In this document: in pieces, positions 1 to 8,392 of the stretch
Numbering within the stretch: the stretch's first letter is position 1
Layout: each line of letters opens with the position of its first letter
Assembly: GCA_020720525.1 (NCBI GenBank)
Contig: DYON01000002.1
Location: 1-41,825 of the forward strand
Origin: Acetofilamentum sp.
GTDB lineage: Bacteria > Bacteroidota > Bacteroidia > Bacteroidales > DTU049
Direction of reading: 5' to 3'
DNA length: 41,825 nt
Made by a program: the position numbers and the translations under genes
The notes under the pieces: generated by a model
What the model saw: only the letters and a program-made list of their open reading frames with translations
Database searches by the model: none
Told to the model about the DNA's origin: nothing

Positions 1-72
1 AAAAACTTCCGTCGTCGAGCGCGTAAAGAAGCTTAGGTGTTTTGCGAGGATGAAGCATTTGAAAACTATTAA

Positions 73-579
73 TTATTTATCTGTTTTATATCCAATTGCT
101 TTCCTTGGTTCATTTGTTTTTTGGTGTAATGCATCGAGCTTATCTAGCAAAAACCTAAACGCTTGATTGAGTTTAGCATCGAGTTGTTGAATTTCTTTTT
201 TCAAATCCTCGCTTTCCCTTAAAAAGGATCTGTATCGTGAAAATGCACGCATAATTTCAATATTGACCCTAATTGCTTTTTCCGATCGCAAAACAGATGA
301 AAGCATTGCAACTCCTTGTTCTGTAAAAACAAGCGGATTTACAGAAGAATGCTTCAACATTTTTAACCGGTCACAATTTGTGACCAGTTCATCTTTCTCT
401 TCCTTAGATAGTTCAAACATAAAATCTTCTGGAAAACGCTCAATATTGCGTTTAACCTGCTGCTTCAAGACTTTGGTTAAAACACCATACAAATCGGCCA
501 AATCGGCATCAATCATTACTTTGAATCCTCTGATTTGAAAAATAAGTGTTTCATATTCAGGTTTAATCAAGCTGTTCAT
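73..579 (-). CDS. ORF6N domain-containing protein (phage/anti-repressor-like DNA-binding family)
   Basis: Protein MNSLIKPEYETLIFQIRGFKVMIDADLADLYGVLTKVLKQQVKRNIERFPEDFMFELSKEE... matches the ORF6N pattern (IRGxxVMxDxDLAxLYGVxTKxLxQQVKRNxxRFPxDFMFxL; later LVFTEQGVAMLSSVLRS). Confidence 0.9.
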   Translation of the reverse strand: MNSLIKPEYETLIFQIRGFKVMIDADLADLYGVLTKVLKQQVKRNIERFPEDFMFELSKEEKDELVTNCDRLKMLKHSSVNPLVFTEQGVAMLSSVLRSEKAIRVNIEIMRAFSRYRSFLRESEDLKKEIQQLDAKLNQAFRFLLDKLDALHQKTNEPRKAIGYKTDK

Positions 580-666
580 AAGAGTGCGTTTGCTTAAAAC
601 ATTAATTCTCTCCGAATCACTTTCTGCAATTCAAGTCATAAAACTGTTCAACTACACAGAAAAAGC

Positions 667-1272
667 CTATTTAGCATCTGGCTTATAAAACATCTCGAGT
701 AGCTTGTGCATATATTTGCCAAGCACGTCGAATTCGATGTTTACAATGGTTCCAGCTTCAAAATTGTGAAAATTGGTGTGTTCTTGAGTATAAGGAATAA
801 TGGCTACCGAAAACTGACCTGGCTCGTTGTCAACCACAGTGAGGCTAACACCATTTACACAAATTGAACCTTTGGTTACGGTGAAATTGTTCAAGCTCAC
901 ATCGTATTCGAACCAGTATTTCCAACTACCATCGAACTCCTCCACCTTGAGGCAGGTGGCAGTCTGATCGACATGTCCTTGTACAATATGTCCGTCGAAG
1001 CGACCATCGGCTTTCATACTGCGTTCCAAATTCACTTGATAGCCTTCTTTCCAGTTGCGCAAACAGGTTTTATTCAATGTTTCGTCGATGGCGGTTACCA
1101 CATATTTTTTCTTTTTCACTTTCACAACCGTAAGGCAAACTCCGTCGTGGCTCATGCTTTGATCGACTTTAAGTTTTTTTGCCAAAGGCGATTTCACCGT
1201 GAAATGAATATTGCTTCCTTCACGGGTTATTTCTACAATTTCGCCCATTTCTTCAACTATTCCACTAAACAT
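667..1272 (-). CDS. ribE: Riboflavin synthase, alpha subunit
   Basis: Starts MFSGIVEEMGEI. Duplicated lumazine-binding halves (SHDGVCLTVV..., CVNGVSLTVV...). Confidence 0.95.
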   Translation of the reverse strand: MFSGIVEEMGEIVEITREGSNIHFTVKSPLAKKLKVDQSMSHDGVCLTVVKVKKKKYVVTAIDETLNKTCLRNWKEGYQVNLERSMKADGRFDGHIVQGHVDQTATCLKVEEFDGSWKYWFEYDVSLNNFTVTKGSICVNGVSLTVVDNEPGQFSVAIIPYTQEHTNFHNFEAGTIVNIEFDVLGKYMHKLLEMFYKPDAK

Positions 1273-1288
1273 ATTTTTGGTTTTTAAG

Positions 1289-2692
1289 TTATTTCTTCAT
1301 TGCTTCTTCCACTTCGGCAACGGTAATGGGGAGGCGTTTTCCAATAAAACGACCACCTGTTTCGGTAACCAAAATATCGTCTTCGAGGCGAATACCGCCA
1401 AAACCGCGATATTTTTCCACTTCGGCATAGTTGATAAATGATTCAAATTTCTTCTCGGCTTTCCACTGGTCAATCAAAGCTGGGATGAAATAGATTCCGG
1501 GTTCGTCGGTCATTACAAAACCTGGTTGCAAGCGGCGACCCATCCGAAGATATGCTGTGCCAAACTGATCGATGCGCTGAACTTCGTCGTCGTAGCCAAC
1601 CAGATTTTCGCCCAAGTCTTCCATATCGTGCACATCGAGGCCCATCATGTGTCCTAAACCGTGTGGAAAGAACATTGCGTGAGCACCGGCAGCAACAGCT
1701 TCGTCAACATTACCTTTCATAAGGCCAAGACCAGTCAAACCAGCAGCAATTACTTTTGCCGATTCGAGATGAATACTCTGGTAAGTAACGCCAGGTTTAA
1801 CAAGTTCAAGCGCACGGTTATTTGCGTCAACCACAATTTGATAAACAGCTTTTTGAATGGGCGAAAACTTTCCGCTTACAGGCATGGTTCGAGTATAATC
1901 GGAAGCATAATACATATTGCTTTGTGCTCCGGCATCGCTAAGCAGCAAATCGCCATCTTTCATGGTATTGCCATGGTAGTGGTTGTGAAGTGTTTCGCCA
2001 CGAACCGACAAAATAATTGGAAACGACGGGCCTTTTCCGCCCGACATGGCTATTCCTTCCATAATTCCACAAATTTCCTGCTCTACAACACCGTGGCGAG
2101 CCATTCTAAAAGCCGCCATGTGCATATCGTAGCCAATTTTAGCTGCTTTTTCGAGTTCGACAATTTCGAATTCATCTTTTACCGCACGTAAAGCAATAAC
2201 AGCTTTTGTAAGAGCAATACTCGCGCTGGTTTTCAAATCTCCAAAAGGAATGTGAAGCCACTCTTGAAGCATCATTTTATTGGCAGAACGATATGGAGGC
2301 AAATAGTGAATTGTTTTTTTCTGCTCTTTGGCTTTTTCGATATATGCTGCCAATTTTGCAAAAGGAAGTGTTTCGCTTATTCCAGCTTTTGCAGCTAATT
2401 CTTTCATCGAAGGTTGAGGTCCCATCCAAATAATGTCTTCGATATCTACATCGTTACCAAAAACTATTTGTTCACCTTCGTCGAAGTCGATAATTGCAGC
2501 CAATCCGGGAATATCGAGACCAAAGAAGTACAAAAAACTACTGTCTTGGCGAAAATGATATCCGTTGGCGGGATAATTCATTGGTGTTTCGGTATTGCCC
2601 ATAAAAATTGCAATTCCCGACATCTCGTTTTTCATCAATCGTTTGCGGCGACCAATGTACACGTTTTTATCAAAAAGCTCCATATTGTTCAA
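1289..2692 (-). CDS. pepP: Xaa-Pro aminopeptidase, M24B family (aminopeptidase P-like)
   Basis: M24 metal-ligand motifs: LLSDAGAQSNMYYASDYTRT, FFPHGLGHMMGLDVHD, MTDEPGIYF, GGIRLEDDILVTE. AMP_N-like N-terminus. Confidence 0.93.
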   Translation of the reverse strand: MNNMELFDKNVYIGRRKRLMKNEMSGIAIFMGNTETPMNYPANGYHFRQDSSFLYFFGLDIPGLAAIIDFDEGEQIVFGNDVDIEDIIWMGPQPSMKELAAKAGISETLPFAKLAAYIEKAKEQKKTIHYLPPYRSANKMMLQEWLHIPFGDLKTSASIALTKAVIALRAVKDEFEIVELEKAAKIGYDMHMAAFRMARHGVVEQEICGIMEGIAMSGGKGPSFPIILSVRGETLHNHYHGNTMKDGDLLLSDAGAQSNMYYASDYTRTMPVSGKFSPIQKAVYQIVVDANNRALELVKPGVTYQSIHLESAKVIAAGLTGLGLMKGNVDEAVAAGAHAMFFPHGLGHMMGLDVHDMEDLGENLVGYDDEVQRIDQFGTAYLRMGRRLQPGFVMTDEPGIYFIPALIDQWKAEKKFESFINYAEVEKYRGFGGIRLEDDILVTETGGRFIGKRLPITVAEVEEAMKK

Positions 2693-2720
2693 TTTTTAAA
2701 GAAAACTTGATTTGTTTCCC

Positions 2721-2728
2721 CAAAAGTA
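2721..2728 (-). promoter_or_regulatory. Putative Bacteroidota -7 promoter element (TACTTTTG) upstream of the M24B peptidase
   Basis: Plus strand CAAAAGTA = minus strand TACTTTTG, matching TAnnTTTG, about 30 nt upstream of the ORF start. Confidence 0.55.
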
Positions 2729-2869
2729 ATAATTTTGTTTGAATTAGAGTCGTACAACTCAGGCATATTTTCACGAAATTTTACCCCAAACAAAAGGGCA
2801 ATTATATTCAGTTCAGTCAATTATTATTCAATTTGAAAAGAATTTGACCGCTATTTCAATCGAAACTTG

Positions 2870-2877
2870 TACTTTCG
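2870..2877 (+). promoter_or_regulatory. Putative -7 promoter element (TACTTTCG) upstream of pepT
   Basis: TACTTTCG (one mismatch to TAnnTTTG) about 24 nt before ATG 2901; TTTG at 2843-2846 could be the -33 element. Confidence 0.5.
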
Positions 2878-2900
2878 TGCAAGATTAAAATACTGCGATC

Positions 2901-4130
2901 ATGAAACAGATTCTAATTGACCGTTTTTTGCGTTATGTGGCCGTTGATACACAAAGCGACCCCGAAAGTGAGTCTTTCCCAAGCACCAGCAAACAATTGG
3001 TTTTGGCAAATATGCTTGTTGATGAATTGAAACAAATTGGACTCGACGAAGTCGATATCGATCAATATGGCTATGTGATGGCTACAATTTCTTCCAATTT
3101 AGATAGAGAAGTACCTGTTGTTGGCTTTATTGCTCATATAGATACAGCTACCGAGCTTCCGGGCCATGGCATTAAACCTCAGCAAATAGAAAACTACAAC
3201 GGAAAAGACATTGTTCTGAATGCCGAAAAAAATATTTTGCTTAGTCCAACCGATTTTCCCGACTTACTTCGCTATGTAGGGCAAACCATCATTTGTACCG
3301 ATGGAACCACCTTGCTGGGTGCCGACGACAAAGCTGGAATTGCCGAAATAATGACTGCTGCCGAATATTTGATTAAAAATCCGGTGATTAAGCATGGAAA
3401 AATACGCATTGGCTTTACTCCCGACGAAGAAATTGGAAAAGGTGTCGATTTTTTTGATGTTAAAAAATTTGGTGCCAATTTCGCTTACACCCTCGATGGA
3501 AGCGGACCAGGCGAATTGGAATACGAAAACTTCAATGCAGCATCGGCCAAAGTGAAAATAAAAGGCAACAACATACATCCAGGCTATGCCAAAGGCAAAA
3601 TGTTGAATGCTGGCCAGCTTGCAGCCGAATTTATGGGAATGTTGCCCATCAACGAGCGTCCTGAATTTACCGACCATTACGAAGGCTTTTTTCACCTGCT
3701 TGCTATCAATGCAACCGTCGAAGATGCCGAACTCAATTACATTATACGCGACCACAGTCGTTCCATTTTCGAACATCGCAAAGAACAAATAGTGCAGGTT
3801 GCAGCATTTTTGAATCAGAAATACAGTCGCGAAGTGTTTTCTGTAGAGCTAAAAGATCAGTACTACAACATGCGCGAACAAATTGAACCCGTTTTTCACA
3901 TTGTTGAAACGGCAAAACAAGCTATGGTAAACGTGGGCATCAAACCCGATGTAAAACCTATTCGTGGTGGCACCGACGGAAGTCGATTGAGCTACATGGG
4001 TCTTCCCTGCCCCAACCTGTTTGCTGGGGGACACAATTTTCATGGAAAACATGAATTTATTGCTGCCGAAAGCATGGTGAAAGCTGTTGAAACGGTTCTA
4101 AATATTGTGGCTATCATTTCGTCGAAGTAG
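2901..4130 (+). CDS. pepT: Peptidase T (tripeptide aminopeptidase, M20B)
   Basis: MKQILIDRFLRYVAVDTQSDPESESFPSTSKQ..., GFIAHIDTATELPGHGIKP, TLLGADDKAGIAEIMTA, GFTPDEEIGKGVDFFD, IRGGTDGSRLSYMGLPCPNLFAGGHNFHGKHEF: full PepT motif set. Confidence 0.96.
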   Translation: MKQILIDRFLRYVAVDTQSDPESESFPSTSKQLVLANMLVDELKQIGLDEVDIDQYGYVMATISSNLDREVPVVGFIAHIDTATELPGHGIKPQQIENYNGKDIVLNAEKNILLSPTDFPDLLRYVGQTIICTDGTTLLGADDKAGIAEIMTAAEYLIKNPVIKHGKIRIGFTPDEEIGKGVDFFDVKKFGANFAYTLDGSGPGELEYENFNAASAKVKIKGNNIHPGYAKGKMLNAGQLAAEFMGMLPINERPEFTDHYEGFFHLLAINATVEDAELNYIIRDHSRSIFEHRKEQIVQVAAFLNQKYSREVFSVELKDQYYNMREQIEPVFHIVETAKQAMVNVGIKPDVKPIRGGTDGSRLSYMGLPCPNLFAGGHNFHGKHEFIAAESMVKAVETVLNIVAIISSK

Positions 4131-4177
4131 GTTTTTCCGTTCTTCGTTTCGCAACAAATCACTTTTAGTAAACTTCT

Positions 4178-5467
4178 ATGGGTTTTACCAAAACACTGCG
4201 CTCTTTTCCACGCAATTTCTACACAGTTATTGTAATGGAATTTTTCGAGCGGGGATCGTACTATGGCGTTATGTCGGTACTCTCCGTTTATTTGGCCATG
4301 AGTACCTCCGAAGGTGGACTTGGTTTTAGCAAAGAGGGTATTGGCGCAATAAAAAGCACCATCACTCCCCTGCTCTATTTTTTGCCTATTCTAGCTGGTG
4401 CTATTGCCGATCGTTACGGATACAAAAAAGTTCTCTCCTTGGCATTTGTTCTCATGAGCTCGGGCTATGCTTTCACTGGTATGGTTACTTCGTACACATC
4501 TGTGTTTCTCTGTTTGCTACTAATGGCTACGGGTGCTGGATTGTTCAAACCACTCATTTCGGGAACTATTGCCCGCGTAACCGACGAAAAAACATCTTCA
4601 CTCGGCTTCGGAATTTACTATTGGTCAATTAATTTAGGCGCATTTATATTCCCACTGTTTCTCATACCGTGGTTGAAAGGAATTGGTTGGAACTATATTT
4701 TCATCATGGCCGCAGTTGGAACAGGTTGGCTGTTTATTTTCAATTTGCTTGCCTTCAAAGAACCACCACGGCCCAAAAGCACCAAAACCATTGTTCAAAC
4801 TTTGTCCGAAATGGTTCTTGTACTAAAAAACATTCGCTTCATTTCTCTAATAGTCATTTATTCGCTGTTTTGGGTACTCTATTTCCAAATGTACGATACG
4901 GTGTTGTGGTATGTAACCGAACACATGAATATGGAGCCTGTAAATGTTGCGGTGAATGGTTTTTTATTAAATTTTATTGAAAATCCAAGCTGGAAATTCG
5001 AAGCTGAACATGTTACGGTTGTAAATGCAGGTGTTATCATCGCATTGCAGTTGGTGGTTTCGGCATTGGTTCGGAAAGCAAAAGCATTACCCACCATGAT
5101 CATCGGAATTGGCTTTGGAACTCTTGGAATGGCAATTCTTGCTATTTCTGCTTCGGCATGGGTTTTCGTTGCTGGAATTATGATTTTTACGGTTGGCGAA
5201 ATGGTTGCTCACCCAAAATTCATTTCATATATCGGACTTATTGCCCCTCCAGACAAAAAGGCGCTTTATTTGGGCTACTCGTTCCTGTATGGCGTTATTG
5301 GAAGCGGTGTTGGCGGAATTTTAGGCGCAACATTGTATGTGCATTTTATCGAAAACAACAACAATCCTTCCGCTTTATGGCTTTCGTTTAGTGCCATTGG
5401 AGTTGTTTCGATGATTGGTTTGCTTATCTACAATCGCCTGTTTGGCAAAAAAGGAGCTTCTGTTTAA
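4178..5467 (+). CDS. MFS transporter, POT/PTR peptide-transporter-like
   Basis: Polytopic protein; MEFFERGSYYGVMSVLSVYL matches the POT ExxER-YYG region; directly downstream of pepT. Confidence 0.8.
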   Translation: MGFTKTLRSFPRNFYTVIVMEFFERGSYYGVMSVLSVYLAMSTSEGGLGFSKEGIGAIKSTITPLLYFLPILAGAIADRYGYKKVLSLAFVLMSSGYAFTGMVTSYTSVFLCLLLMATGAGLFKPLISGTIARVTDEKTSSLGFGIYYWSINLGAFIFPLFLIPWLKGIGWNYIFIMAAVGTGWLFIFNLLAFKEPPRPKSTKTIVQTLSEMVLVLKNIRFISLIVIYSLFWVLYFQMYDTVLWYVTEHMNMEPVNVAVNGFLLNFIENPSWKFEAEHVTVVNAGVIIALQLVVSALVRKAKALPTMIIGIGFGTLGMAILAISASAWVFVAGIMIFTVGEMVAHPKFISYIGLIAPPDKKALYLGYSFLYGVIGSGVGGILGATLYVHFIENNNNPSALWLSFSAIGVVSMIGLLIYNRLFGKKGASV

Positions 5468-5510
5468 GGTAAATTAATGACATTTTCTTTCAATACACGA
5501 TTTATCGAAT

Positions 5511-5560
5511 CTCTACAACGTCTTCTCCTTATATAAGACGCAATGAATTGCATCTCTGCA
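5511..5560. repeat. Degenerate palindromic intergenic repeat, copy A
   Basis: CTCTACAA-N15-TAAGACGCAA (5511-5543), then imperfect palindrome AGACGCAAT-GA-ATTGCATCT (5536-5555). CTCTACAA and TAAGACGCAA recur in copy B with identical 23-nt offset. Confidence 0.65.
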
Positions 5561-5703
5561 AATACTCCTTGCCTTTTAATTCTTTGCCAATTTGAAACAT
5601 TTGATACACCGAAGAAAAGTCAGATGATTCATAAATTGGTAAATACCGACAGAATTATTAGGGCTCAAAGCAATTCTCGGCGGCATTACTCCATCTACCA
5701 ATC

Positions 5704-5753
5704 GTTGCAATGCAACGCCTCTACAATTGTCCTCTTTTTCATAAGACGCAACG
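5704..5753. repeat. Degenerate palindromic intergenic repeat, copy B
   Basis: Palindrome GTTGCA-A-TGCAAC (5704-5716) followed by CTCTACAA-N15-TAAGACGCAA (5719-5751). Confidence 0.6.
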
Positions 5754-6179
5754 GCTGAGGCTATATGCAGTAAGGATTGCGGGTAATTTCCTATCAGTTT
5801 ACACAAAAAGTTAAAGCGGACTTCTGACCTTCGCATACCACTAAAACCCTTATGGCATTTACACTTTGTTGAACTAAATCCGCTTTTAGCGGATGGCTTC
5901 TTGCAAAGATACTGAAGTTTTTGCGTATGAGTGATTTTAACCTTTTAAATTTTACACTTATGAGGCAAAAAAACTTCTCCAACTATCGTTGAACGAGCTA
6001 TTTCAGCCACAAAACTCGCCCAAAAACCACCAAATCCTGTCGTAAAACACATAGAAAACATGACTTTCCCATACCGAGCGTTGTCTTAGTGTTTTATTGC
6101 AGAGACAGTGGGTGGTTCAGTGTTTCTGCATCTAATAAACATTCATGTAACTTAACAGGACAGTGCTTTGAAACTTGGC

Positions 6180-6199
6180 TGCCGACAGGCAGGTCGGCA
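6180..6199. repeat. Short GC-rich inverted repeat TGCCGAC-AGGCAG-GTCGGCA
   Basis: Perfect 7-bp arms with a 6-nt spacer in an AT-rich non-coding stretch. Confidence 0.65.
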
Positions 6200-6309
6200 A
6201 CAAAAACATACCGCCAATCCAGTTTAAGTATTGCCAGTCATTCTGGATGAAAATCAAACAATTACGGAAGTCGAATTTTATTTTTCGTCGCTATTTCTTT
6301 AGTTTTGAT

Positions 6310-6317
6310 TATTTTTG
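6310..6317 (+). promoter_or_regulatory. Putative -7 promoter element (TATTTTTG) upstream of malic enzyme
   Basis: Exact TAnnTTTG match 20 nt before ATG 6338. Confidence 0.55.
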
Positions 6318-6337
6318 CTCACTAAAACAAAAAAATT

Positions 6338-7789
6338 ATGGATTCATCAATGCTCAAATTGGAAAATCTCGACTCTTTGTTCCCAAAAGAATTTACCCCT
6401 GAGCAAATGGCCAAAGCAAAAACAATTTTCTTAAAGAAATTGGCCGAAACAGCTCACCGTCACTATGGAGGTAAAATACAAACCGTGCCCAAAGCACCAG
6501 TACCTGGCTTCAACTGGTTCAACGTTTGGTACACACCAGGTGTTTCGAAAGTATCGACCGACATCCGCGACAACAACGATGCTTCGTTCGAATTGTCGAA
6601 TCGCGGCAATTTAGTAGCTGTTATTAGCGATAGCACCCGAGTGCTTGGCGATGGCGACGTAACCCCTTCGGGTGGTTTGGGAGTAATGGAAGGTAAAGCT
6701 TTCCTCATGAAATATTTAGGCGGCGTTGACGGAGTTGCACTTTGTATTGATAGCCGTGGAAAAGACGGAAAAAACGACCCCGACAAAATTATTGAATTCG
6801 TGAAAATGGTTCAGCACAGCTTTGGAGCCATCAACCTCGAAGACATAAGCCAACCCAATTGCTTTAAAGTTCTCGACGTTTTGCGCGAAGAATGCGACAT
6901 TCCTGTTTGGCACGACGATGCACAGGGTACAGCCAGTGTAACTTTGGCTGGCGTTATAAATGCTTTGAAACTTGCTGGCAAAAAAATGAACGAAGCCAAA
7001 TTTGTGCTTTTTGGCGCAGGCGCTTCCAACACTACTATTGCTCGCCTTCTCATTACAGATGGCGTTAACCCAGCAAACGTAATTATTTTCGACAGCAAAG
7101 GATCGCTCAACAAGAACCGCAGCGATATTGAAGCCGATAAACGCTTCTACCGAAAGTGGGAATTATGCGAATCGACCAACCCTGGCTGCCTCAACACCAT
7201 GGAAGAAGCCATGAAGGGTGCCGATGTTCTCATTTCACTTTCCACTCCGGGCCCCGACACCATCAAGCCCGAATGGATTCGTGTAATGGCCGAAAAATCG
7301 ATTGTATTCACCTGTGCCAATCCAGTTCCCGAAATTTATCCTTATGCAGCCAAAGAAGCTGGAGCGTTTATTGTTGCAACCGGTCGTGGCGATTTTCCCA
7401 ACCAAGTAAACAACTCCATTGGTTTCCCCGGAATTTTAAAAGGTGCTTTGATGGTTCGCGCTAAAAAAATTACAGACAATATGGCCATTGCGGCTGCACA
7501 TTCGCTTGCCGATTATGCCGAAAAACGAGGAATCAATCCCGAAAACATTGTGCCTACCATGGACGAAGCCAATGTGTTTCCGTACGAAGCTGCCGATGTG
7601 GCAATGCAAGCCATTAAAGATGGAGTTGCACGCCACATTATCACCCGCGACGAAGCCTACGAATGGGCAAAAAAAGACATCAACTATTCGCGCGATTTGG
7701 TGAAATCGATGTACGACAATGGTTTCATTGGCGCTCCTCCCGCCGAAATGATTGAAGAAGCCCTGCAATTTGCCATTAAGCAAGTTTAG
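6338..7789 (+). CDS. Malic enzyme (NAD(P)-dependent, short form without phosphotransacetylase domain)
   Basis: VWYTPGVSKV, NRGNLVAVISDSTRVLGDGDVTPSGGLGVMEGKAFLMK, VWHDDAQGTASVTLAGVINALK, FGAGASNTTIARLL. Confidence 0.93.
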   Translation: MDSSMLKLENLDSLFPKEFTPEQMAKAKTIFLKKLAETAHRHYGGKIQTVPKAPVPGFNWFNVWYTPGVSKVSTDIRDNNDASFELSNRGNLVAVISDSTRVLGDGDVTPSGGLGVMEGKAFLMKYLGGVDGVALCIDSRGKDGKNDPDKIIEFVKMVQHSFGAINLEDISQPNCFKVLDVLREECDIPVWHDDAQGTASVTLAGVINALKLAGKKMNEAKFVLFGAGASNTTIARLLITDGVNPANVIIFDSKGSLNKNRSDIEADKRFYRKWELCESTNPGCLNTMEEAMKGADVLISLSTPGPDTIKPEWIRVMAEKSIVFTCANPVPEIYPYAAKEAGAFIVATGRGDFPNQVNNSIGFPGILKGALMVRAKKITDNMAIAAAHSLADYAEKRGINPENIVPTMDEANVFPYEAADVAMQAIKDGVARHIITRDEAYEWAKKDINYSRDLVKSMYDNGFIGAPPAEMIEEALQFAIKQV

Positions 7790-7792
7790 TGT

Positions 7793-8377
7793 ATGATTCA
7801 TTATCTCAACGGAAAAATAACCGAGATTAATCCTACCTACGCCGTTGTGGAATGCAGCGGCGTAGGTTATTTTGTAAGCATTTCGCTCAACACATACGAG
7901 AAAATTCAAAAGCAAGAACAAGTAAAACTTCTCACTCATTATATTGTGCGCGAAGACGGTCATTTTCTTTTTGGATTTGCTACCGAAGACGAGCGATTTA
8001 TTTTTCGTTTGCTTCTTAGCGTTTCGGGCGTAGGTGCAAATACTGCACGAATGCTATTGTCGGCTATGACTCCTGGCGAAGTGGTCGAAGCCATTTCAAG
8101 CGGAAATACTGGGCGCCTACAACAAGTTAAAGGAATTGGGCTAAAAACTGCGGAAAGAGTTATTGTCGATTTGCGCGACAAAATAGACAAAGGCTCAGTT
8201 GTGTCGGGAAATATTTCACCAGTGCACAATACAATTAGACAAGAAACGTTATTGGCATTAACTCAACTTGGCTTTGCCCGTCAAACGGCCGAAAAAGCTA
8301 TTGAAAAGGTTATTCAGCAAGCGGGCGACATCGAAACTGTTGAAGATATGATTCGTCGGGCATTAAAATTTTTGTAG
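7793..8377 (+). CDS. ruvA: Holliday junction branch migration protein RuvA
   Basis: MIHYLNGKITEINPTYAVVECSGVGYFVSISLNTYEKI...; tandem helix-hairpin-helix region (LLSVSGVGANTARMLLS, LQQVKGIGLKTAERVIVDLRDK). Confidence 0.95.
   Translation: MIHYLNGKITEINPTYAVVECSGVGYFVSISLNTYEKIQKQEQVKLLTHYIVREDGHFLFGFATEDERFIFRLLLSVSGVGANTARMLLSAMTPGEVVEAISSGNTGRLQQVKGIGLKTAERVIVDLRDKIDKGSVVSGNISPVHNTIRQETLLALTQLGFARQTAEKAIEKVIQQAGDIETVEDMIRRALKFL
7835..7867 (+). promoter_or_regulatory. Strong inverted repeat / predicted RNA hairpin inside the ruvA 5' coding region
   Basis: ACCTACGCCG (7835-7844) and CGGCGTAGGT (7858-7867) are perfect 10-bp arms; inner bases extend the stem to 15 pairs including G-U wobbles, with GAA as loop. 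Confidence 0.55.
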
Positions 8378-8392
8378 AACTAGAAGAACAGA

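Noticed and set aside
73-579. Prophage or integrated element suggested by the ORF6N gene
   Set aside because: No integrase, structural phage gene, att-like repeat or tRNA is visible beside it; the left side is cut by the window edge, so a prophage cannot be supported.
1661-2191. 176-aa plus-strand ORF antisense to the M24B peptidase
   Set aside because: Shadow ORF of a strongly supported gene.
3264-3788. 174-aa minus-strand ORF antisense to pepT
   Set aside because: Shadow ORF; pepT has its full motif set on the other strand.
5543-5982. Short ORFs in the 5468-6309 gap (71, 86 and 62 aa)
   Set aside because: They span the palindromic repeats, have no recognisable domain and mutually overlap; treated as non-coding.
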